A stretch of DNA of 64,000 nt from DASQEH01 sp038237745 (GCA_038237745.1 JBBRYJ010000002.1:1-64000); one strand, 5' to 3'; positions 47,920 through 57,876 are shown, counted from the stretch's first letter. Translations and numbers: made by a program. The notes: generated by a model not told the origin, from the letters alone.

Positions 47920-49473
47920 ATGGACAGGTCCGCGCGGAGCGTTGCGAACGCGCAGCCAGACGAGCCCCGCACCTACGAGGTCCGCACCTACGGCTGCCAG
48001 ATGAACATGCATGACTCCGAGCGGATCGCCGGACTGCTGGACTCGGCCGGATACGTGCGTGCCGAGCAAGACGGCGTCGCGGATGTCGTCGTCTTCAACA
48101 CCTGTGCTGTGCGCGAGAACGCCGACAACCGGCTTTACGGCAACCTCGGACACCTGGCCCCCGTCAAGGCAGCCAGGTCTGGCATGCAGATCGCCGTAGG
48201 CGGCTGCCTGGCGCAGAAGGACCGCTCGGAGATCACCCGCCGCGCGCCCTGGGTCGACGTGGTGTTCGGGACGCACAACGTCGGCTCCCTGCCGGTCTTG
48301 CTCGAGCGCGCCCGAGTCGCGCGCGAGGCGCAGGTCGAGCTCGTCGAGGCACTCGAGGTCTTCCCTTCCACGTTGCCGGCGAGGCGCGAGTCGGCATACT
48401 CCGCATGGGTCGCGGTCAGCGTCGGATGCAACAACACGTGCACGTTCTGCATCGTCCCGTCGCTGCGCGGCACTGAGAAGGACCGCAGGCCGGGCGACGT
48501 GCTCGCTGAGATCGAGGCTCTGGTGGCCGAAGGGGTCATCGAAGTCACCCTGCTCGGCCAGAACGTCAACTCGTACGGCGTCGAGTTCGGCGACCGTCTT
48601 GCGTTCGGCAAGCTGCTTCGGGCCTGTGGTCGGATCAAGGGTCTGGAACGGGTCCGCTTCACCTCTCCCCACCCGCGCGACTTCAGCGACGACGTGATCG
48701 CGGCAATGGCGCAGACCTCCAACGTGATGCCGCAACTGCACATGCCGCTGCAGTCGGGCTCGGACGCGATGCTGAAGGCGATGAAGCGCTCCTACCGGCG
48801 TGACCGCTACCTTCGCATCCTCGAGCGGGTGAGGTCGTCGATGCCGGATGCGGCGATCACCACTGACATCATTGTCGGGTTCCCGGGCGAGTCGGAGGAT
48901 GACTTCGCGGACACTCTCGAAGTGGTTCGGGAGGCTCGGTTCAGCGGTGCCTACACCTTCTTGTACTCCAAGCGGCCTGGTACCCCTGCCGCCAGCCTGC
49001 CCAGCCTGCCCCGAGGGGTGGTGCAGGACCGGTACGAGCGGCTCGTGGCGCTGGTCGACGACATCGCCTGGCAGGAGAACCAGGCGTTCGAGGGCCGGAA
49101 GGTCGAGGTCCTGGTCGCCTCCGGAGAAGGGCGCAAGGATGCCGCGACGGAGCGCCTGTCGGGACGCGCCCGCGACAACAGGCTTGTCCACTTCAGCCCC
49201 GGCCCAGCCGAGCGCTTCGGCGGTCTCCCTCGACCTGGCGACATCGTGACCGTACCGATCACGTACGCCGCGCCGCACCACCTCGTGTCAGACGTGGCAA
49301 TCACCGCGCTACGGCGTACCCGCGCAGGCGACATCGGTCAGGCTCGTAGTGCGAGGACGGCCTTGAACTTCGTCAGCAGCAACAGAGCCGACGCCGTGCC
49401 ACTCGGGCTACCTACCATCGGTCCTCCGCTGTCGCAGCAGACGGTGGGTGCGAGCTGCAGTCCCACCTCGTGA
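47920..49473 (+). CDS. miaB: tRNA-2-methylthio-N6-dimethylallyladenosine synthase MiaB
   Basis: 517 residues. MTTase Cys in YGCQMNMHDSER, FNTCAVRENA and VGGCLAQKD; radical SAM CNNTCTFCIVPSLRG; C-terminal TRAM domain. Adds the 2-methylthio group to i6A37 of tRNA, the step after MiaA (encoded at 53574). CATACT sits 8 bases before the ATG, so a very short leader is likely. Confidence 0.94.
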   Translation: MDRSARSVANAQPDEPRTYEVRTYGCQMNMHDSERIAGLLDSAGYVRAEQDGVADVVVFNTCAVRENADNRLYGNLGHLAPVKAARSGMQIAVGGCLAQKDRSEITRRAPWVDVVFGTHNVGSLPVLLERARVAREAQVELVEALEVFPSTLPARRESAYSAWVAVSVGCNNTCTFCIVPSLRGTEKDRRPGDVLAEIEALVAEGVIEVTLLGQNVNSYGVEFGDRLAFGKLLRACGRIKGLERVRFTSPHPRDFSDDVIAAMAQTSNVMPQLHMPLQSGSDAMLKAMKRSYRRDRYLRILERVRSSMPDAAITTDIIVGFPGESEDDFADTLEVVREARFSGAYTFLYSKRPGTPAASLPSLPRGVVQDRYERLVALVDDIAWQENQAFEGRKVEVLVASGEGRKDAATERLSGRARDNRLVHFSPGPAERFGGLPRPGDIVTVPITYAAPHHLVSDVAITALRRTRAGDIGQARSARTALNFVSSNRADAVPLGLPTIGPPLSQQTVGASCSPTS

Positions 49474-50732
49474 CCACTGCCTACCCGTCTCTCGCAGATG
49501 TGAGCAGCGTTCCCTTCTGGCTCGACACGCCTGCGCGTCCCGGCCCGCGGCCACACCTCGAGGGCGACCAGCGTTGCGACCTTGCCATCGTCGGCGGGGG
49601 ATACTCCGGGCTTTGGACTGCGCTCCTCGCAAAGGAGGCCGACCCCACTCGGACCGTCGTCGTGCTCGAGGCCGAGTCCGTCGCGTGGGCCGCCAGTGGC
49701 CGCAACGGTGGCTTCTGCGAGGCCAGCCTGACCCACGGACCGGCTAACGGTCTCCAGCGCTTTCCCGACGAGTTCGACGAGCTGGAGCGGTTGGGAGAAG
49801 CCAACCTCCGCGCGATCGAGGAAGCTGTTGCCCGACACGGCATCGACTGCGAGCTTGAGGCGACCGGCCAGCTCAACGTGGCGACGCAGGCGTACCAGGT
49901 TGCGAGCTTGCGGGCCGAGGCCGAGCGTGGGGGCGGCCGCTTCCTGGAGCGGGACGCGGTACAGGCGGAGGTCGCCTCGCCGACGTACCACGCAGGGCTG
50001 TGGAGTCCCGACACCGTGATGGTGCATCCGGCGAAGCTCGCCTGGGGACTGGCCGACGCGGCCGAGGCGCTGGGCGCCCGCATCCATGAGCACACGAGGG
50101 CGACCGGCCTCCGCGTGCGTGGCGACAGGGTCGAGGTGTCGACAACGAGCGGCACGGTGTCCGCGGCCCAGGTTGCGCTCGGCACCAATGCGTTTCCGTC
50201 GCTGGTCAGGCGGGTGCGGCCCTACGTCGTGCCTGTCTACGACTACGCCCTGGCGACTGAGCCACTCACCTCCGAGCAGCGGGCGGCGATCGGCTGGCGG
50301 AACAGGCAGGGGATAGGCGACACGGCCAATCAGTTCCACTACTACCGGCTTACCGCCGACGACCGCATCGTGTTCGGCGGGTACGACGCCGTCTACCACT
50401 TCGGCCGCGGGCTGAGACCAGCCCTCGACCAGCGGCGGGAGACGTTCGAGCTGTTGACGGGGCACTTCTTCGAGACGTTTCCCCAGCTTGATGGCGTGCG
50501 CTTCTCTCATGCGTGGGGGGGCGCGGTCGACCTCTGCAGCCGGTTCTGTGCCTTCTTCGGTACATCACACGCCGGCCGGGTCGCCTATGCCACCGGCTTC
50601 ACTGGCCTAGGGGTCGGCGCGACCCGTTTCGGAGCCGCCGTCATGCTCGACCTCTTGTCCGGAGCGGTCACGGAGCGCACGAGAACGGCTCTGGTAGGAA
50701 GCAAGCCGGTCCCCTTCCTCCCGAGCCTTTGA
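49470..50732 (+). CDS. FAD-dependent oxidoreductase, DAO family
   Basis: 420 residues. Dinucleotide-binding VGGGYSGLWTALLAKEAD (~39-56), the SGRNGGF motif and a late GFTGLGVGATRFGA. This matches the gamma-glutamylputrescine oxidase-like/DAO branch acting on amines or amino acids. Coupled to miaB by a GTGA overlap although functionally unrelated. Confidence 0.85.
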   Translation: MTTAYPSLADVSSVPFWLDTPARPGPRPHLEGDQRCDLAIVGGGYSGLWTALLAKEADPTRTVVVLEAESVAWAASGRNGGFCEASLTHGPANGLQRFPDEFDELERLGEANLRAIEEAVARHGIDCELEATGQLNVATQAYQVASLRAEAERGGGRFLERDAVQAEVASPTYHAGLWSPDTVMVHPAKLAWGLADAAEALGARIHEHTRATGLRVRGDRVEVSTTSGTVSAAQVALGTNAFPSLVRRVRPYVVPVYDYALATEPLTSEQRAAIGWRNRQGIGDTANQFHYYRLTADDRIVFGGYDAVYHFGRGLRPALDQRRETFELLTGHFFETFPQLDGVRFSHAWGGAVDLCSRFCAFFGTSHAGRVAYATGFTGLGVGATRFGAAVMLDLLSGAVTERTRTALVGSKPVPFLPSL

Positions 50733-50848
50733 CGTGGCTCGGTGTCACCGCCACCCGAGCGGCCCTGAGAGCCGCCGACCGCAATGAGGGCCGCCGGAAC
50801 ATGTGGCTCCGCGCGTTAGACCGTCTTGGGCTCGGCTTCGACTCTTGA
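50729..50848 (+). CDS. Putative 39-residue protein
   Basis: TTG start overlapping the oxidoreductase stop (TTGA), reading TWLGVTATRAALRAADRNEG and ending RALDRLGLGFDS. About 31 of 39 codons end in G or C, and the residue content is helical and amphipathic. The overlap mirrors coupling seen elsewhere in this window. No family recognised. Confidence 0.35.
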   Translation: MTWLGVTATRAALRAADRNEGRRNMWLRALDRLGLGFDS

Positions 50849-50872
50849 CGGGTCGGCCGGTCGTCGAAGCGG

Positions 50873-51328
50873 TCAGAAGCCGAACGTGGTGATCGGCTCG
50901 ACGGTGTGTGTCCGTAGGGCTTGCATGACGCGTCCCTCGTGGGGGACGAGGTTGTCCGGCAGCTCGTCGAGCGGGAACCATCGCAGATCCGCTGCCTTGT
51001 CCACCTCGACCAAGTGAGCCTCTCCAAACCAGTGCCGACACTCGAAGAAGAAGTCGACGCGCTCGTCTATCGGGTTGCCGTTGCCATGGGTCCGATGCAT
51101 CGCGCAGAGTGGGGCCAGATCCTCAGTCTCGATCAGGACGCCGAGCTCCTCCTGCGCCTCCCGCACCGCAGCGCCGTACACAGACTCGGCGGCCTCCACG
51201 TGCCCAGCCGCAGCCGTGGCCCAGTATCCGTCCATATAGCCGGTGTTGTCGCGAAGCTGGAGGAGCACGCTCTCTGCGCGCAGCATCACCACGTACACGG
51301 CAGGCACCACGCGGAATCGTTCAGTCAC
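50873..51328 (-). CDS. NUDIX hydrolase
   Basis: 151 residues. Nudix box G-x5-E-x7-REUxEExGU is intact as GHVEAAESVYGAAVREAQEE plus LGV (~42-64). Hydrolyses nucleoside diphosphates linked to another moiety; the substrate is unknown, though the MutT-like layout (DNTGYMDGYWATAAAGHVEA) suggests nucleotide clean-up. Monocistronic. Confidence 0.88.
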   Translation of the reverse strand: MTERFRVVPAVYVVMLRAESVLLQLRDNTGYMDGYWATAAAGHVEAAESVYGAAVREAQEELGVLIETEDLAPLCAMHRTHGNGNPIDERVDFFFECRHWFGEAHLVEVDKAADLRWFPLDELPDNLVPHEGRVMQALRTHTVEPITTFGF

Positions 51329-51415
51329 ACTGCGCAGTCTAAGGTCTTAGCCCCCGTGGTGGCCGGCAGCGCCTGCGTATCCGCCCAACGTCATGGCCGC
51401 GATGTTGAACTGTCG

Positions 51416-51829
51416 TCAGGAGACGGGCGGCGGAGTGGCGTCCGGCTCGTCGGCTGCCGGTCGGGGAGGGGTCGTGCCGAAGGTATCCGAGGTGGTCGGC
51501 GCAGGGTCGAACGTTCCCGGTGCCGGAATCGCCTGATCGAACTCTGAGACGGGGGGTGTCGGGGAGGTGCCGTAGGAGCCGGGTCCTGCCGCCGACGTCG
51601 GCTCACTCGCGCTGCTCGAGCCCGCGGTATCGAGCTTCTCGAGGCCTTCCTTCGCCTTGACCTTGCTCGTGGCGATCTTGTCCGTGTACTTGCCCTTCGT
51701 CTGCTTGTCGACGAAGTCTCCGGCCTTGTCCAGTCCACCGGCGATCTTGTCCTTGTTCTTCGCGGCTGTGTCCACCGCGATGTCCTTCAGGCCGGAAGCC
51801 TGATCCTTCAGCTTGTCGAGGAAACCCAT
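51416..51829 (-). CDS. MT0933/Rv0909-type antitoxin-like protein
   Basis: 137 residues. The N-terminal MGFLDKLKDQASGLKDIAVD and DKIAGGLDKAGDFVDKQTKG match the MT0933_antitox family; the second half is Pro/Ser/Thr-rich and probably disordered. No toxin gene (Rv0910-like) adjoins it, so an antitoxin role is doubtful here. ATG 51829 is preceded by GGAGGCAGAC. Confidence 0.75.
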   Translation of the reverse strand: MGFLDKLKDQASGLKDIAVDTAAKNKDKIAGGLDKAGDFVDKQTKGKYTDKIATSKVKAKEGLEKLDTAGSSSASEPTSAAGPGSYGTSPTPPVSEFDQAIPAPGTFDPAPTTSDTFGTTPPRPAADEPDATPPPVS

Positions 51830-52015
51830 GTCTGCCTCCATCTCAGTGAGCGAGGCCCCATTGTGTCCTACCGCGCCGACAAAGGCAGTCACCAGTCCCG
51901 GCACCTCGGCCACCCCACCGCGACGCACGACTCAGTCCGATGCGGAGCCGCGTCGACCCCTCGATCGTTACTGTGGACGTCTCACCCGCCTGATGGAAAG
52001 GGGACGGACGTCGCC

Positions 52016-53560
52016 ATGGCACCTGTCCGCTGGGCCTACGCAGCCGCAACCACGACCGTCGCCACCGTGCTCTCGCTGGTCGCCGGGTGCTCGGCAGCGA
52101 CCACCGGAGCCGACTCCCGTGGCACCGTTGACCCGTCCCTGCAGACGTCAGCCACTCGTAGCCCGGGGGAGGGAAAGCCTCCTGTAGACGCCACCGCCAC
52201 GGCGAACATCCGACGGCGGAAGCCGACCGCGGCAGAGCTTCGGACAGCACGCTCCACCCCTGTCGAAGATCCCTACTATCCCGGGACGAGCAACCCCGAG
52301 GTGGACGCACTGCACTACCAGCTGCGCCTCGACTGGCGTGGCTCGACCTTGACCGGCGACACCACGCTGACCTTCCGCGCGGCCAGGCGTACAGGTCACA
52401 TACGCCTCGACCTGTCGCGTGCACTTCACGTGAGCGAGGTGAGGCTCGACGGGAGTCTGATCGGCTACCGACAGTCGCGCAAAGGTCTCCTGATGGACAC
52501 TCACCGGCTCAGGGTCGACACGGTGCACGTCGTAGAGATCGTCTACGCGGGGACGCCGCACTCGACACCGGCTCCAAGCTCGCGGTCGGACGCCACCGAG
52601 GGGCTGGGCTGGAACGTCGACTCCCGCGGCTCGGTGCACACGTTCCAGGAGCCCTATGGCGCCTTCACCTGGTATCCGGTCAACGACCATCCCTCCGACA
52701 AGGCGTTGTACGACGCAGCCATCACGACACACGGCAGGGACGTTGCCGTGTTCAACGGCGAGCTGGCGAAGCGCCGTCGCACGGGTCACAAGACCGTGAG
52801 CCGGTGGCACCTCGAAGAACCCGCCGCGTCGTACCTCGTCACCCTGGCGATAGGGCCGTACCGTCGGACCGTCGCGATAACGCGCAGCGGAATGCGCATC
52901 TCCTACTGGCTGCAGCCGCGCGACGCCGCGCTCCTCCCAGCACTCGAGGCCGAGGGCGCGAAGGCCTTTCGCTGGCTTGAGGCCCACGCCGGGCCCTACC
53001 CGTTCTCCACACTCGGGGTCGTGGTCGTCGGAGGTGACAGCGCCATGGAGACGCAGACGATGATCACGATGAGCCGTTCCGCGGTCGGCCGCTCCGACGC
53101 CGTGCTCGAGCACGAGATGGCACACGAGTGGTACGGCGACAGCGTAACTCCCCTCGACTGGCGCGCACTGTGGCTCAACGAAGGGTGGGCGATGTACATG
53201 CAACAGTGGTACGAGCGCAACCAGGGCCGACCTGTGTACGCCGGCGGCATCCTCCACTGGCGCCGTCTTGACCAGCAGTCGCGTAACAGGTCAGGCCCTC
53301 CCGGGGACTACAACCCCGACAACTTCGCGGACCTCAACGTCTACCTCGGCCCGGCGATGATGCTCGACGCGATCAGGATGAGGGTCGGCAACCGCGCGTT
53401 CAGGTCGATCGCCAAGGCATGGCCCGCCGACCACGCCTCTGCGACCGTCGATCGGAGGACGTTCACGCGATGGCTGCGGAGGCAGACCGATGTCAGGTTC
53501 GCCACCCTCCTGCACCGGTGGCTTGACTCCGACCGGACACCCGCCCCCGCTGGACGCTAG
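52016..53560 (+). CDS. M1-family metallopeptidase lipoprotein
   Basis: 514 residues. Lipoprotein signal with lipobox LVAGC (Cys25). M1 N-terminal domain, then GGDSAMETQT in the place of the GAMEN exopeptidase motif, and the zinc site HEMAHEW with H366, H370 and E389 in LNEGWAMY. Lacks the C-terminal HEAT-like domain of full aminopeptidase N. Acts outside the membrane on peptides. GGAAAGGGGACG upstream of ATG 52016. Confidence 0.9.
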   Translation: MAPVRWAYAAATTTVATVLSLVAGCSAATTGADSRGTVDPSLQTSATRSPGEGKPPVDATATANIRRRKPTAAELRTARSTPVEDPYYPGTSNPEVDALHYQLRLDWRGSTLTGDTTLTFRAARRTGHIRLDLSRALHVSEVRLDGSLIGYRQSRKGLLMDTHRLRVDTVHVVEIVYAGTPHSTPAPSSRSDATEGLGWNVDSRGSVHTFQEPYGAFTWYPVNDHPSDKALYDAAITTHGRDVAVFNGELAKRRRTGHKTVSRWHLEEPAASYLVTLAIGPYRRTVAITRSGMRISYWLQPRDAALLPALEAEGAKAFRWLEAHAGPYPFSTLGVVVVGGDSAMETQTMITMSRSAVGRSDAVLEHEMAHEWYGDSVTPLDWRALWLNEGWAMYMQQWYERNQGRPVYAGGILHWRRLDQQSRNRSGPPGDYNPDNFADLNVYLGPAMMLDAIRMRVGNRAFRSIAKAWPADHASATVDRRTFTRWLRRQTDVRFATLLHRWLDSDRTPAPAGR

Positions 53561-53573
53561 GCGGGCGAAGCCC

Positions 53574-54497
53574 GTGTTGATATCCGGACTTCCTCCCGTC
53601 GTCGCTGTGGTCGGCCCGACGGCGGCCGGGAAGAGCGCTTTGGCCGTCGACTTGGCCCTGTCGCTGGGCGGCGAGGTGGTCAGCGTCGACTCCATGCAGA
53701 TCTACCGCGGCATGGACGTAGGTACGGCGAAGCTGCCGGTCGCCGACCGCCGAGGTGTCCCTCACCACCTGCTCGACCTCCTCGACGTCGGTGAGCCGGC
53801 GACGGTTGCGGAGTTCCAGGGATGGGCGCGGGAGGCGATCTCCGACTGTCGACGACGCGCCGTCGTTCCAATCGTCGTTGGGGGATCGGCGCTCTACCTG
53901 CGGGCGGTTCTCGACGAGTTCGAGTTTCCCGGCACCGACATCGACGTACGGGCTCGGCTGGAGTCCGAGCTGGCAGCGGTAGGGCCGACTCGTCTCCACG
54001 ATCGGCTCCGTGTTCTCGATCCGGCGGCCGCCGCGACGATTCTTCCCGGAAACGGGCGGCGCATCGTCAGGGCCCTGGAGGTGGGAGAGCTCACCGGCCA
54101 GCCGTTCCGCGCAACGCTGCCGCAGCACGTCTACGCCTTCGAACCAGTGGTGCAGGTGGGGATGGACGTGCCGCGAGCCGAGCTCGACAACCGCATTGCC
54201 GCTCACGTCGACGGCATGTGGAGGGCCGGGTTCGTCGAGGAGGTACGTCGGCTCGAGGTGGCCGGTCTGCGCGAGGGACGTACCGCGAGCCGGGCACTGG
54301 GATACCGCCAGGTGCTGGAGATGCTGGCGCACACCAGCGACGAGACCACCGCCCGCAGCGAGACGGTGCGGCTCACCCGCCGCTTCGCCAGGCGACAGCT
54401 GACCTGGTTCCGGCGTGACCCCCGTATCCAGTGGTTGCCCTACGACGCTTTGGACGTGACGACCTCGGCGCTGAACGTCGTACGCTCGATCGTGTGA
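53574..54497 (+). CDS. miaA: tRNA dimethylallyltransferase MiaA
   Basis: About 307 residues. P-loop VVGPTAAGKSALAVDLA; SVDSMQIYRGMDVGTAKLP; PHHLLD; GGSALYLRAVLD. Prenylates A37 of tRNAs reading U-starting codons; MiaB then thiomethylates. GTG at 53574 gives the normal length. Overlaps dapF (GTGA). Confidence 0.93.
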   Translation: MLISGLPPVVAVVGPTAAGKSALAVDLALSLGGEVVSVDSMQIYRGMDVGTAKLPVADRRGVPHHLLDLLDVGEPATVAEFQGWAREAISDCRRRAVVPIVVGGSALYLRAVLDEFEFPGTDIDVRARLESELAAVGPTRLHDRLRVLDPAAAATILPGNGRRIVRALEVGELTGQPFRATLPQHVYAFEPVVQVGMDVPRAELDNRIAAHVDGMWRAGFVEEVRRLEVAGLREGRTASRALGYRQVLEMLAHTSDETTARSETVRLTRRFARRQLTWFRRDPRIQWLPYDALDVTTSALNVVRSIV

Positions 54498-55369
54498 CCT
54501 TCCCCTTCGTCAAGGGTCACGGCACGCGCAACGACTTCGTTGTGCTGCCCGACCTGGACGGCTCAGTGCACGGCGACCTGGCACCAGCCCTGGTCGTCGC
54601 CCTCTGCGACCGGCGGGGTGGTATCGGAGCTGACGGTGTGCTGCGGGTCCTCCGAGGTGACGAAGGTGGATGGTTGATGGACTACCGCAACGCCGACGGC
54701 TCGACCTCGGAGATGTGCGGCAACGGTATCCGCGTCTTCGCCCGGTACCTCGAGGAGGCGGGACTGGTCGACCCCTCCGAGCCCCTCGAAGTCGAGACCC
54801 GAGACGGGGTCAAGTACGTTTCCTTCTGCGCCGACGGCGAGATCAGCGTCGAGATGGGTACGCCGAAACTGGGCCGGAGCACCACGGTCGTCGTCGGCGG
54901 CCGTTCGTTCGACGCCATTGCGGTCGACATCGGCAACCCGCACGCGGTCGCGATCGTCGGCTCCCTCACCGAGATCGGAGACCTCCTGGTGCCACCAGAG
55001 TTTCCCGCGGGGGAGTTCCCGAGCGGTGCCAACGTCGAGCTCGTAGAACTAGCAGGCGACCACACCGTCATGATGCGGGTCTTCGAGCGCGGGGTCGGCG
55101 AGACCGCCTCGTGTGGCACCGGAGCCTGTGCAGCGGCCGCGGCGGTGGTGGGTCAGCGCGGCGAGAGGCCCCCCGTTGAGTACCAGGTCGAGGTTCCCGG
55201 GGGGCGACTTGCGGTCACGATGGACGTCGCCGGTGTGGTGCACCTGAAGGGTCCGGCGGTTCTGGTGGCCGAGGGCACCTGGACTGCGTCACCGCAGTCG
55301 CTCGGATCGCCGCCGCCGTCGAGGCAGTTCGCGCTCCGCGCCGAGCGCGCGTCTGGCCGTCCCGACTAA
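54494..55369 (+). CDS. dapF: Diaminopimelate epimerase
   Basis: 291 residues. The two catalytic Cys are in EMCGNGIRVFARY and SCGTGACAAAAA; KGHGTRNDFVV at the start. Converts LL- to meso-diaminopimelate for lysine and peptidoglycan. Coupled to miaA through a GTGA overlap, a common actinobacterial order. Confidence 0.95.
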   Translation: MTFPFVKGHGTRNDFVVLPDLDGSVHGDLAPALVVALCDRRGGIGADGVLRVLRGDEGGWLMDYRNADGSTSEMCGNGIRVFARYLEEAGLVDPSEPLEVETRDGVKYVSFCADGEISVEMGTPKLGRSTTVVVGGRSFDAIAVDIGNPHAVAIVGSLTEIGDLLVPPEFPAGEFPSGANVELVELAGDHTVMMRVFERGVGETASCGTGACAAAAAVVGQRGERPPVEYQVEVPGGRLAVTMDVAGVVHLKGPAVLVAEGTWTASPQSLGSPPPSRQFALRAERASGRPD

Positions 55370-55483
55370 GAGGTCCACTTGCACTGAAGTCCGCGCGCGA
55401 CGGTCGTGGTTGCCCCGACGCTCCACCCACAGCCGACAAAACAGGTCGAGGCGCTCGGCCGTCCGACGTACAGTTGGCTGACG

Positions 55484-57058
55484 ATGACAGTGAACAAACC
55501 CGAGTACGCCGACAGCCCCCCGGCAACCGAGGCCGCCAGGACTGGCTCCGAAGAAGTCGGCGACAGCCTCGCGTCGTCGAAGATCACCCTCGATCGTGAG
55601 ATCGACGTCCAGACACCCCCCGGAGCGACGGGACCAGGCTCCGGGGAGGACGTGCGAAGGGACCTTGACGGCGATCTCGTTCAAGGCGACTACGAGCTCG
55701 ACGAGCGCAACGCCCTGCGCCGGGTGGCGGGGCTGTCGACGGAGCTCGATGACGTCAGCGAGGTGGAGTACCGCCAGCTCCGGCTCGAGCGCGTCGTGCT
55801 TGTGGGGGTGTGGAGCGAGGGCACCGTCGAGGACGCCGACAACTCAATGTCCGAGCTCAAGCTTCTTGCGGAGACCGCCGGCTCAGTGGTGCTCGAGGCG
55901 CTCTCCCAGCGACGCCAGAAGCCGGACCCTGCCACCTACATCGGTCCGGGCAAGGTCGACCACGTCAGGATGGTCGTCGCCGACACAGGTGCGGACACAG
56001 TCATCTGCGACGGCGAGCTCAGCCCGTCGCAGCTGCGCAACCTCGAGGACCGTGTCAAGGTCAAGGTGGTCGACCGGACCGCGTTGATCCTCGACATCTT
56101 CGCTCAGCATGCGCGCTCGAAGGAGGGCAAGGCCCAGGTGGAGCTGGCGCAGCTCGAGTACGGGAAGCAGCGGCTGCGCGGATGGGGTGGCAACTTGTCG
56201 CGTCAGGCCGGTGGCCGTGTCGGGGTGCAGGGCGGTGGAATCGGAGGCAGGGGGCCTGGTGAGACCAAGCTCGAGACCGACCGTCGACGGATCACCACCC
56301 GGATGGCGAAGTTGCGGCGAGAGCTCGACCACATGCAGACGGCCCGAGTGACCAAGAAGGCCGAGCGCGTGCGCCGCGAAATCCCGGCCGTGGCGATCTC
56401 CGGATACACCAACGCGGGCAAGTCCTCGCTGCTCAACCGGCTTACCGGAGCCGGCGTCCTGGTCGAGGACGCGCTCTTCGCGACTCTGGATCCCACGACG
56501 CGTCGTACCACGACGGCCGACGGCCGCATCTACACGCTCTCCGACACTGTCGGCTTCGTGCGACACCTTCCTCATCAGCTGGTCGAGGCGTTCCGATCCA
56601 CGCTGGAGGAGGTTGCCCAGGCGGACCTCGTCGTACACGTCGTCGACGGCTCACATCCCGACCCGGAGGGCCAGATCGCAGCAGTACGCGAGGTTTTCGC
56701 GGAGATCGGCGCCGACCGGGTGCCGGAGCTCATCGTCATCAACAAGTCCGACGCAGCAGACCCACTCGTCGTCGCCCGGCTTCTCGCCCGCGAACCGCAC
56801 GCAGTTGTCGTCTCTGCGCGTACGGGAGCCGGGGTCGACGACGTCGTCGCTGCCATCGAGGCCGACCTGCCCAGGCCGGTCGTCGAGATCGACGCACTCG
56901 TCCCCTACTCTCGCGGTGACCTGGTCAACAAGGTTCACGAGCATGGTGAACTGCTGTCGATCGAGCATCTTGCGGACGGGTCGCATCTCAAGGCACGGGT
57001 CAACCCCGGACTGGCCGGTGAGCTCGCAGAGTTCGCTACAGTCACCCTGTCGGGCTGA
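55484..57058 (+). CDS. hflX: GTPase HflX
   Basis: 524 residues. An acidic N-terminal extension of ~90 residues is followed by the HflX N-domain (GPGKVDHVRMVV, DRTALILDIFAQHA), the Gly-rich linker GIGGRGPGETKLETDRRRI, and the G domain (SGYTNAGKSSLLN, SDTVGFVRHLPHQL, NKSD). Ribosome-splitting GTPase active under stress. TACAGT lies 9 bases before the ATG. Confidence 0.94.
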   Translation: MTVNKPEYADSPPATEAARTGSEEVGDSLASSKITLDREIDVQTPPGATGPGSGEDVRRDLDGDLVQGDYELDERNALRRVAGLSTELDDVSEVEYRQLRLERVVLVGVWSEGTVEDADNSMSELKLLAETAGSVVLEALSQRRQKPDPATYIGPGKVDHVRMVVADTGADTVICDGELSPSQLRNLEDRVKVKVVDRTALILDIFAQHARSKEGKAQVELAQLEYGKQRLRGWGGNLSRQAGGRVGVQGGGIGGRGPGETKLETDRRRITTRMAKLRRELDHMQTARVTKKAERVRREIPAVAISGYTNAGKSSLLNRLTGAGVLVEDALFATLDPTTRRTTTADGRIYTLSDTVGFVRHLPHQLVEAFRSTLEEVAQADLVVHVVDGSHPDPEGQIAAVREVFAEIGADRVPELIVINKSDAADPLVVARLLAREPHAVVVSARTGAGVDDVVAAIEADLPRPVVEIDALVPYSRGDLVNKVHEHGELLSIEHLADGSHLKARVNPGLAGELAEFATVTLSG

Positions 57059-57075
57059 CACGAAGGAGTACCGGC

Positions 57076-57318
57076 ATGGCGTACCTGCCGGACGACCGCG
57101 ACCGAGACGTCGACCCGACCGTCCACTTTCACCATGTCGAGGCCTTGCCCGAAGACGCCGTCCGGATGGGCCTCGACCGTCATACCCAAGAGGGCGCGAT
57201 GATCGGCATGGCGGGCTCCCTCGACGCCACGAAGCCCGCACACCGCTTCGTAGCCTGGCTGCTCCTCCTCAGCCTGACGGTCCCGCTCTTGCTGACGCTC
57301 TTTCGCGGGCTGCTCTGA
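57076..57318 (+). CDS. Small membrane protein
   Basis: 80 residues: acidic, His-containing N-terminus (DRDVDPTVHFHHVEALPED) and one C-terminal hydrophobic helix (~60-79) with no tail. Starts 17 bases after hflX with AAGGAG upstream, so it is probably cotranscribed. Function unknown. Confidence 0.75.
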   Translation: MAYLPDDRDRDVDPTVHFHHVEALPEDAVRMGLDRHTQEGAMIGMAGSLDATKPAHRFVAWLLLLSLTVPLLLTLFRGLL

Positions 57319-57876
57319 TGTGAGAAGACTCCTTTCGGCGCCTCAACCGCCAGTGGTCACAACCCCTAGGATGCACCGTGCAACCTGGCCGATCCGCTAG
57401 AAGAGATGCGCCCGAGCAGCTCGAGGTGTTCGGCGGTCAACGGCAGAGGATGCGGACTTGCCGGAGGTGCCTGCCGACGGATGGTCTTCGAGCGGCCTCT
57501 CGGCAGTCAAAGTCCGGCGCATGGCGCACGAGCGTCCACGCTACTCGACTTCCCGCAGCGGACACCGGTCGGTTCGCAGCTGACGGAAACTCGATAGAAG
57601 GGGCGTCCGAGACCTCCGACGTCGGTGTTCACCGGGAGGTCGACGTCCTCGCGCTCTATACGAGAGTCTCCTGGCGCAACCAGCCGCCAAGATCCCTCCG
57701 TGTGACGTTGGAGCGACGACCGCGGTATTCGCGGGAGTCGTGAGGTAGTGCGTCCGAGGCGTTCCCTGGGTCAGCGCCGGCGGAATGCTTCAGCCGAATC
57801 TGTGGACGATTCCGTGCCTGTGCAGGGCCTTCCCGTGACTGCGATGAGGTCGGCTAACCTCGGGCAATGAGCGCTG
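57319..57876. other. 558-base spacer before dinG
   Basis: Holds one doubtful leaderless-type frame (57378-57743), the dinG promoter and a 5-codon mini-frame at 57867. Otherwise nothing recognised. Confidence 0.45.
57378..57743 (+). CDS. Doubtful 121-residue frame
   Basis: GTG preceded by TAGGAT five bases upstream, the leaderless pattern of this genome. The product is Arg/Ser-rich with CRRC in its first half and shows no domain; third-position GC is only moderate. Listed as a candidate, not a confirmed gene. Confidence 0.25.
   Translation: MQPGRSARRDAPEQLEVFGGQRQRMRTCRRCLPTDGLRAASRQSKSGAWRTSVHATRLPAADTGRFAADGNSIEGASETSDVGVHREVDVLALYTRVSWRNQPPRSLRVTLERRPRYSRES

Noticed and set aside
51416..51829. 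Toxin-antitoxin module
   Set aside because: The MT0933-type protein has no adjacent toxin gene; neighbours are a NUDIX hydrolase and a peptidase.
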